A DNA stretch of 10,466 nt from an uncultured Caryophanales bacterium (GTDB taxonomy: Bacteria > Bacillota_I > Bacilli_A > RF39 > UBA660): positions 1 through 10,466 of the forward strand of contig CAMKQS010000054.1 of assembly GCA_946414975.1 (NCBI GenBank). Reading direction: 5' to 3'. The position numbers were made by a program, and so were the translations under genes. Positions 5,211 through 10,466 of this stretch are shown in pieces (the stretch's first letter is position 1; each line of letters begins with the position of its first letter). The notes under the pieces are model-generated. The model saw nothing but the letters and a program-made list of their open reading frames with translations, searched no databases and was not told the origin of the DNA.

Positions 5211-8200
5211 ATGACAGATAGTGAAAAGAGAATAATTATAGATGCTTTTTTAAATAAAGATTATAAAATAATAATAAATTCTTTTAGTTATGAAAGAAGA
5301 AAAGAACTATTTCAATCTATAGAACAATTAGGAGATGAGATTGAAAATGAATTAGGTACTGTTATACCAGATATAGATGGTGATAATTTTATAGCATCTT
5401 TTTTTACAAATGATGAGGCAGTAAAATTTTTTTATGAAACAGATGATGTAGATATAAAAAGAGATTTAATGTACTGTATAAGTGATGATGATTTAAAAAT
5501 AGAATTAATAAAAGAAGATAGAACTTTAACTTTTTCTATTTTAAAAACACTTTCTAGCGATGAAAAATTATTAGAAGCTATTTATAATCTAGATGATAGT
5601 TTTATAGATGCTTGTTTTTATTCCTTTATAAAATATTTCCGTAGTGACGAAAATAAACTTAAATATGTCGAAGATGCTCAAATAAATGAATTAAATATGT
5701 TGCAAGCATTGATAGAATCTTTAAATGATATTGATTTAAAGTATTATGCATTTAATAAATATATTAAGAATAATTATCCTAAGTATGAAAAGTATGAGTT
5801 GTTTCAATTAATTAATAGTATTGATGATCCAAAAGTAAAAATATCTAAATTGAATGAATTTGTAGATGATTATATTAATAATAAATTTACAATATATTAC
5901 CTAAGAATCACGATAAATGGGAATTTAGAATCCGAAATAGATATTCTATACTTAATTTTTCAATTAACAACTAATCTTGCAGATGAATATAAAGTAGATA
6001 TATTTAATATTTTAGAAAAAATAGAATCTGTAAAAAAAATAGATTTTAAACATATTAATAATATAATAAATAATATCAGTGATTTTAGTAAATTAAGTAG
6101 TGTATCTAATTATATTTTATCTAAATATATAGAATATTATCAAGATAGAATTAATTCTAATCATTTAGTATTATTTGTAGATAAATTTGGACTAGAGTCT
6201 TTAAAATATTTAACTAATAAAAATATAGTTAGTATTATTAATATGAATGATGACAATTTTATTAAATTTTTAAATATATTTAGTGAAAAATTTACTAAGC
6301 TAGATAATCAACTTGTAAATACTGTATACAATTCTTGTATTCAAAGAGAATATAGAATTAAAAATCAAGAGGAGTATAATATATTTAGTTTGATTAAAGA
6401 TGCAATAGATGAGAAAAATGTAAAAGTTTTAAAAGAATTATTAATTAAGATAGATATTTTTAAGATTTATGATGGTGATATTGATACAATTGTTAATAAA
6501 ATACTTAATACTGATAATATAAAAGAATATTTAGATAAAATAAATATTCTATCTAATGATTTTATAAAAAGAAGAAGAGAAGAGTATATTGATTCAAGAA
6601 AGAAAGATTTTTATAAAGAGGTAAAACTAGAAAAAAGGTATGAGAAGAATGCTGCTATAAAGTATTATTTATCACATATGTCATATGATGATATTGAATC
6701 GTTTTTAAAACTTGTCGATAATATTGATATTAATGAATTAGATAGTGATGTCAGAGATTTAATTGTTGATAAAGATAAATTAATTAGAATTTTAAAGTTT
6801 AAGATAAATCCTAAAGAAGAAAAATATACTGGTGATAAAATAGATATAAAGAGGTTTAGTAAAATACTTAATTATATGTATGAAAATAATATGATTGAGC
6901 TACCTGATAATTTAGACTTAAATTGTGAATATTATCCTAGAAAAATTGATTATTCAATTTTTTTGCCTGCGTTAATGGATATAAATATTAATAATTTAGT
7001 TAATAATATATTTAGTGATAAAAAAATATATGAAGAGTTTTTAAATTATTTATCAAAGTATAGAATATTAGGATTCGGAGATACTTTTAATGAAATATTT
7101 AAATTATGTGATGTAGACTATGGAAATGATACATTTATAGGTTTGATATCATACTTTGATAAAATAAAAGACAGGGTTAATACTAAAAATGAACTTATGT
7201 CTTTAATAGATTGGAGTAATTGTTATAGTTCATTATCTTCAATTTATGGAATAGTATTAGGAATAGAAGATTATGGTCTTTTAAAATCTAATCCAGGGCC
7301 TAATTCTGCAGGCTTAAATAGGCAAGAAAGGCTTGATGAAGCATTAAGAAAGATTGTAGCTATGTATGATAGAAGTTATGTAAGTGTTCCACCAATTAAT
7401 CAAGATATTAAATTAAAATCTGGTAAAAATATTCGAGTTACTCTAGGGGAGGTTACAAATACTAATAATTTAACTTTAGGTGAGAGAACAGGAGCCTGCA
7501 TGCGTATAGGTGGTGCGGGTAGTACATTACTTGATTATTGTGTAGAAAATGATAATGGATTTCATATTATATTTAGAAATTCTGATAATAATTTTGTTTC
7601 TCGAGTATCTGGATTTAGAAATGGAAATACTGTATTTTTAAATCAACTTAGGTTTAGTAAAGATGATAATTATGAAACTGAAGATGTAATCGATGCATGT
7701 TTACTTGTAGCCAAAATGTTAATTACAAAAAGTAAGGATAGTTCATATCCTATTGATAATGTAGTAATATCTGCAACTCAAGCAATGCTTGGCGTTTCTA
7801 AAGAAGAAGATTTAAAGATTGCGAATCCAACTGATAATTTAGGCTATTTTTATTCCGATGTTAAAGATAAAGCAGTAGTAATAGCTACAAGAAGTAAAAC
7901 TTCATCATTTGTACCGATTAATCTTAATCAAGATGGTATTCCTAAGTATGATACTGTAAGAGGAAAAGTTAGTAAAATTACTGATAAACTAGAGATTTTA
8001 CAAATAATAAATAAAACTAGAATTATTAATAATTTATTAAATGGAGAAGAAATAGATAATATTGAAACTTTACAAGAGGATTATATAAATAATGTATCAT
8101 ATGTAATTAGTGGAGAAGATTTTTATATATTAGTTGATAATAATGATAATATAATAGAAGAATTTATTATGGATAAAAGAATTAATAATAATAGGACATT

Positions 8201-8279
8201 AAATGAGATAAATAGAGTGAAAGAAATTTATTTGAAGAAAAAAGCTGTTGATACTTATGAAAATGGTTATAATATATAA
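5211..8279 (+). CDS. Uncharacterised 1022-residue helical protein with C-terminal Cys/Gly domain
   Basis: I cannot assign a named family. Residues 1 to about 690 are nearly all predicted helix by eye, in irregular units of about 30-45 residues with recurring Asp-Asp or Asn-Asp turns, suggesting an alpha-solenoid scaffold. Near 694 (NPGPNSAGLNRQERLDEAL) the character changes. A compact domain follows with VPPINQDIKLKSGK, then LGERTGACMRIGGAGS (756-771, C763), C777, NGFHIIFRN (782-790), SRVSGFRNGNTVFLNQLR and, from 850, NVVISATQAMLG. The order Gly-x-Cys, then Gly-Phe-His-Ile-Ile, then Asn-Gln-Leu-Arg loosely recalls PcfJ-like domains, but that is weak. No signal peptide or membrane helix is seen. 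The start is supported by GGTGG at 5202-5206. Its function is unknown; scaffold plus ligand-binding or catalytic head is inference. Confidence 0.8.
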   Translation: MTDSEKRIIIDAFLNKDYKIIINSFSYERRKELFQSIEQLGDEIENELGTVIPDIDGDNFIASFFTNDEAVKFFYETDDVDIKRDLMYCISDDDLKIELIKEDRTLTFSILKTLSSDEKLLEAIYNLDDSFIDACFYSFIKYFRSDENKLKYVEDAQINELNMLQALIESLNDIDLKYYAFNKYIKNNYPKYEKYELFQLINSIDDPKVKISKLNEFVDDYINNKFTIYYLRITINGNLESEIDILYLIFQLTTNLADEYKVDIFNILEKIESVKKIDFKHINNIINNISDFSKLSSVSNYILSKYIEYYQDRINSNHLVLFVDKFGLESLKYLTNKNIVSIINMNDDNFIKFLNIFSEKFTKLDNQLVNTVYNSCIQREYRIKNQEEYNIFSLIKDAIDEKNVKVLKELLIKIDIFKIYDGDIDTIVNKILNTDNIKEYLDKINILSNDFIKRRREEYIDSRKKDFYKEVKLEKRYEKNAAIKYYLSHMSYDDIESFLKLVDNIDINELDSDVRDLIVDKDKLIRILKFKINPKEEKYTGDKIDIKRFSKILNYMYENNMIELPDNLDLNCEYYPRKIDYSIFLPALMDININNLVNNIFSDKKIYEEFLNYLSKYRILGFGDTFNEIFKLCDVDYGNDTFIGLISYFDKIKDRVNTKNELMSLIDWSNCYSSLSSIYGIVLGIEDYGLLKSNPGPNSAGLNRQERLDEALRKIVAMYDRSYVSVPPINQDIKLKSGKNIRVTLGEVTNTNNLTLGERTGACMRIGGAGSTLLDYCVENDNGFHIIFRNSDNNFVSRVSGFRNGNTVFLNQLRFSKDDNYETEDVIDACLLVAKMLITKSKDSSYPIDNVVISATQAMLGVSKEEDLKIANPTDNLGYFYSDVKDKAVVIATRSKTSSFVPINLNQDGIPKYDTVRGKVSKITDKLEILQIINKTRIINNLLNGEEIDNIETLQEDYINNVSYVISGEDFYILVDNNDNIIEEFIMDKRINNNRTLNEINRVKEIYLKKKAVDTYENGYNI

Positions 8280-8297
8280 TCATTTTTTATTATGATT
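8278..8297. repeat. Short inverted repeat after the 1022-residue gene
   Basis: AATCAT (8278-8283) pairs with ATGATT (8292-8297) around an 8-base T-rich loop, overlapping the TAA stop at 8277-8279. There is no T-tract after it, so it is a poor terminator on this strand. It sits immediately upstream of the lysS -35 box. Confidence 0.3.
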
Positions 8298-8299
8298 CA

Positions 8300-8328
8300 T
8301 TGCAAAGTAAAAAAAATAATGATATAAT
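8300..8328 (+). promoter_or_regulatory. Promoter of the lysS transcription unit
   Basis: TTGCAA at 8300-8305 and TATAAT at 8323-8328 are separated by the ideal 17 bp, and the -10 is preceded by TGA at 8320-8322, an extended -10. This is the best promoter in the window. Transcription should begin near 8335 and give a leader of about 30 bases before the GTG start of lysS. It probably drives lysS, the phosphatase gene and acetate kinase together. Confidence 0.75.
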
Positions 8329-8365
8329 CTATAGGACAAACAGGTTTATTAGAAAGAGGGATATT

Positions 8366-9850
8366 GTGAGAGAACTATCAGATCAAGAGATTGTAAGAAG
8401 AGAAAAAGCAGAAAAAATAAAAGAATTAGGAATTGATCCTTTTGGTGAAAGATTTGAGCGTACTGATTTTGCAGCTGATATTAAAGAAAAATATCAGGAT
8501 GTAGATCACGATATGTTTGAGTCTATGGATGATACTGCAACAATTGCTGGAAGAATAATGTTTATAAGAAAAATGGGTAAAGCTTCATTTATGTCTATTC
8601 AAGATAAGTCTGGTAAAATACAAGTATATATATCTATTAATGATATTGGAGAAGAATCTTATAATTTATTTAAAACAGCAGATATTGGAGATATTGTTGG
8701 TGTAAATGGTAAGATTATGAAAACTAGAACAGGTGAGGTTACTATTAAGTGTTTAAAATATACTCATTTAGTAAAAGCATTAAGACCTCTTCCAGAGAAG
8801 TTCCATGGACTTACTGATATAGAAGAAAGATATAGAAGACGTTATGTAGATTTAATTATGAATGAAGAATCTAAGAAAGTAGCATTTTTGCGTCCTAAAA
8901 TTATTAGATGTATTCAAAACTTTTTAGATAATAAAGGATTTACTGAAGTAGAAACTCCAATACTTACAAATCTTTTATCAGGAGCTTCAGCACGTCCATT
9001 TATTACGCACCATAATACACAAGATATTGATATGTATTTGCGTATTGCCCTAGAGTTAAATTTAAAAAGACTTCTTGTAGGTGGAATGGAATCGGTATAT
9101 GAAATAGGTAGAACATTTAGAAATGAAGGTATGGATCCACAACATAACCCAGAGTTTACAATGATGGAAGTATATCAAGCATATTCTGATTTAGATGGTA
9201 TGATGGATCTTACTGAAGAGATGTATCAAGAGATTGCAAATAAAGTATGCGGTAAAACAACATTTAATTATTTAGGACACGATATTGATCTTTCTGGTAA
9301 ATGGAAAAGGATTAGTATGACTGATGCGATAAAAGAAAAAATTGATATTGATTTTAAAGCAATAACTAGTGTTGATGAATGTATTAAACTTGCAGAAGAA
9401 CACAATATTGAATTAGAAGAACATGAAAAACAATATGGTCATATAGTAAATAAATTCTTTGAGAAGTATGTAGAAGAAACATTAATTGAACCAACATTTT
9501 TATATGGTCATCCAATTGAGATTTCTCCTCTTACTAAAAAAGATCCAGAAGATCCTAGATTTACACAAAGATTTGAGTTATTTATCTCAGGACATGAATG
9601 TGCAAATGCTTATACTGAGTTAAATGATCCAATAGATCAACTTGAAAGATTTGAGGCTCAATTAAAAGAAAGAGATTTGGGAAATGCTGAAGCAAATGAT
9701 ATTGATTATGATTTTGTTGAAGCATTAGAGTATGGTATGCCTCCAGCAGGTGGTATAGGATATGGAATTGATAGATTAATTATGCTATTTACAGAACAAT
9801 CATCAATACGTGATGTATTATTGTTTCCAACAATGAAGGAAAGAAAATAA
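8366..9850 (+). CDS. lysS: Lysyl-tRNA synthetase, class II
   Basis: The enzyme charges tRNA-Lys with lysine using ATP. With the GTG start at 8366 it has 494 residues, the usual bacterial length. The N-terminal OB-fold anticodon-binding domain covers about 58-135 (TIAGRIMFIRKMGKASF). Class II motif 1 is near 178-200 (GFTEVETPIL), motif 2 near 244-270 (YEIGRTFRNEGMDPQHNPEF) and motif 3 near 457-488 (GMPPAGGIGYGIDRL). SGHECANAYTEL (408-419) is also typical. I reject the in-frame TTG at 8300 because it coincides with the -35 box and would add 22 atypical residues. The GTG has AGAGGG at 8355-8360, 5 bases upstream, and gives the normal RELSDQEIVRREKAEKIKELG start. The histidine-phosphatase gene follows after 1 bp. 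Confidence 0.95.
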   Translation: MRELSDQEIVRREKAEKIKELGIDPFGERFERTDFAADIKEKYQDVDHDMFESMDDTATIAGRIMFIRKMGKASFMSIQDKSGKIQVYISINDIGEESYNLFKTADIGDIVGVNGKIMKTRTGEVTIKCLKYTHLVKALRPLPEKFHGLTDIEERYRRRYVDLIMNEESKKVAFLRPKIIRCIQNFLDNKGFTEVETPILTNLLSGASARPFITHHNTQDIDMYLRIALELNLKRLLVGGMESVYEIGRTFRNEGMDPQHNPEFTMMEVYQAYSDLDGMMDLTEEMYQEIANKVCGKTTFNYLGHDIDLSGKWKRISMTDAIKEKIDIDFKAITSVDECIKLAEEHNIELEEHEKQYGHIVNKFFEKYVEETLIEPTFLYGHPIEISPLTKKDPEDPRFTQRFELFISGHECANAYTELNDPIDQLERFEAQLKERDLGNAEANDIDYDFVEALEYGMPPAGGIGYGIDRLIMLFTEQSSIRDVLLFPTMKERK

Positions 9851-9851
9851 T

Positions 9852-10385
9852 ATGATTTTGTATGTTGTTAGACACGGTGAAACTGAAAAAAATAAATATG
9901 GTTTAATACAAGGACAAACAGAATGCAATTTAACTAAAAAGGGTATAGCAGATGCAAAAGAATTAATTTCAACAGTGGAAAGCTTAGATATAGATGTTGT
10001 AATATCATCACCACTAAAAAGAGCAGTTGATACGGCCAAGATTATTACAGAAGATAAAATTTCAATTAATATAGACGATAGAATAATTGAAAGAGACTGG
10101 GGATTTTGTGAAGGTGCTAGTATTGATAAAGTTGATACTGTAAAATGTTGGAATTTCTATTTAAATACAGATGCTAATAAAATAGAAAAAGTTCAGGATT
10201 TATTAAGTAGAGTATCTGAATTTATAGAAGATATAAAAAATAAATATAGTGATTCTAATGTATTAGTAGTTTCTCATAGTGCAATATTAAGAGCAATACA
10301 TTATTGTCTTCATCCGATTCCAGAAGATGGAGATATGAGTAAACTTGAAATACCTAATTTAAGAATAATTGAATACGAAGTATAG
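9852..10385 (+). CDS. Histidine phosphatase family protein (phosphoglycerate mutase-like)
   Basis: This 177-residue cytoplasmic protein belongs to the histidine phosphatase superfamily, which transfers phosphate through a histidine. The signature VVRHGET holds R7 and nucleophile H8. SPLKRAVDTA supplies R57, RIIERDWG the likely proton donor E80, and VVSHSAILRAI the second histidine H142. It is shorter than classical phosphoglycerate mutase (about 230-250 residues), closer to small phosphatases such as the alpha-ribazole phosphatase or general-phosphatase groups. The substrate cannot be told from sequence. It starts 1 bp after the lysS stop with AAGGAAAG inside the end of lysS as ribosome site, so it is translationally linked to lysS. 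The acetate kinase start follows within 10 bp. Confidence 0.9.
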   Translation: MILYVVRHGETEKNKYGLIQGQTECNLTKKGIADAKELISTVESLDIDVVISSPLKRAVDTAKIITEDKISINIDDRIIERDWGFCEGASIDKVDTVKCWNFYLNTDANKIEKVQDLLSRVSEFIEDIKNKYSDSNVLVVSHSAILRAIHYCLHPIPEDGDMSKLEIPNLRIIEYEV

Positions 10386-10395
10386 GAGGATTTTT

Positions 10396-10466
10396 ATGAA
10401 AATATTAGCTGTTAATTGTGGTAGTTCATCATTAAAATTTCAAATGTATGAAATGCCAGAAGAAAA
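10396..10466 (+). CDS. ackA: Acetate kinase, N-terminal fragment (runs off window)
   Basis: Only the first 23 codons are present. They read MKILAVNCGSSSLKFQMYEM and onward, which contains the acetate/propionate kinase N-terminal signature VN-x-GSSS-x-K with the substrate- and phosphate-binding Asn and Ser residues. The enzyme makes ATP and acetate from acetyl phosphate, a main energy step in fermenting bacteria. A strong Shine-Dalgarno AGGAGGA (10384-10390) overlaps the stop codon of the phosphatase gene. The gene is therefore the third of a lysS-phosphatase-ackA run. The GSSS signature makes the call reliable, although butyrate kinase shares a similar start. Confidence 0.85.
   Translation, partial: MKILAVNCGSSSLKFQMYEMPEE

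Noticed and set aside
3288..8279. Calling the three-gene cluster a known phage-defence system
   Set aside because: No nuclease, helicase, reverse transcriptase, TIR, Sir2 or other defence signature is visible in any of the three proteins.
8300..8365. N-terminal extension of lysyl-tRNA synthetase from a TTG codon
   Set aside because: The codons overlap the -35 and -10 boxes, and the extension is atypical for the family.
9818..10039. A 73-codon reading frame on the minus strand
   Set aside because: It overlaps the end of lysS and the start of the phosphatase gene, both of which are well supported; it has no independent signals.
1..10466. CRISPR array, insertion sequence or transposon ends
   Set aside because: No regularly spaced repeats of 25-40 bases, no transposase reading frame and no long terminal inverted repeats were seen on either strand.
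1..10466. Mycoplasma-type code (UGA as tryptophan)
   Set aside because: A TGA stop ends the gene at 3288-4271 right before the next start, and tryptophan is encoded by TGG in all recognised proteins.

Overview
The window looks like a chromosome segment from a very AT-rich, low-GC Gram-positive bacterium. The protein style fits uncultured gut Bacilli or Mollicutes-like lineages, but that taxonomic guess is inference. UGA is used as a stop (the gene at 3288-4271 ends in TGA) and tryptophan is coded by TGG, so the standard bacterial code applies. All recognised genes lie on the + strand.

Bases 1-1883 are the downstream end of an integrative element. They hold a terminator from a gene off the left edge, a small excisionase-like HTH gene, an intact tyrosine integrase, an AT-rich stretch with short direct and inverted repeats, and the 3' part of a tRNA-Ser(GCU) gene. 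That tRNA fragment (anticodon loop, long variable arm, T arm, acceptor 3' strand, CCA) has no 5' half and is best read as attR. The intact tRNA-Ser(GCU) and the rest of the element should lie to the left, outside the window. The tRNA's probable terminator follows at 1897-1930.

Bases 1931-3236 hold a long leader with an inverted repeat and a type IV pilin-like gene that carries a large extracellular domain, closed by a clear terminator. Bases 3237-8297 hold three poorly characterised genes: a 327-residue protein of unknown function, a DUF1848-type protein with a C-terminal Cys-x3-Cys-x2-Cys motif, and a 1022-residue mostly helical protein with a distinctive C-terminal cysteine/glycine domain. 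The first two are nearly contiguous and share a promoter. The third follows after 54 bp. This is the least explained and most interesting part of the window.

Bases 8298-10466 are housekeeping: a good promoter, lysyl-tRNA synthetase starting at an internal GTG, a histidine-phosphatase gene 1 bp downstream, and the start of acetate kinase, which runs off the right edge.
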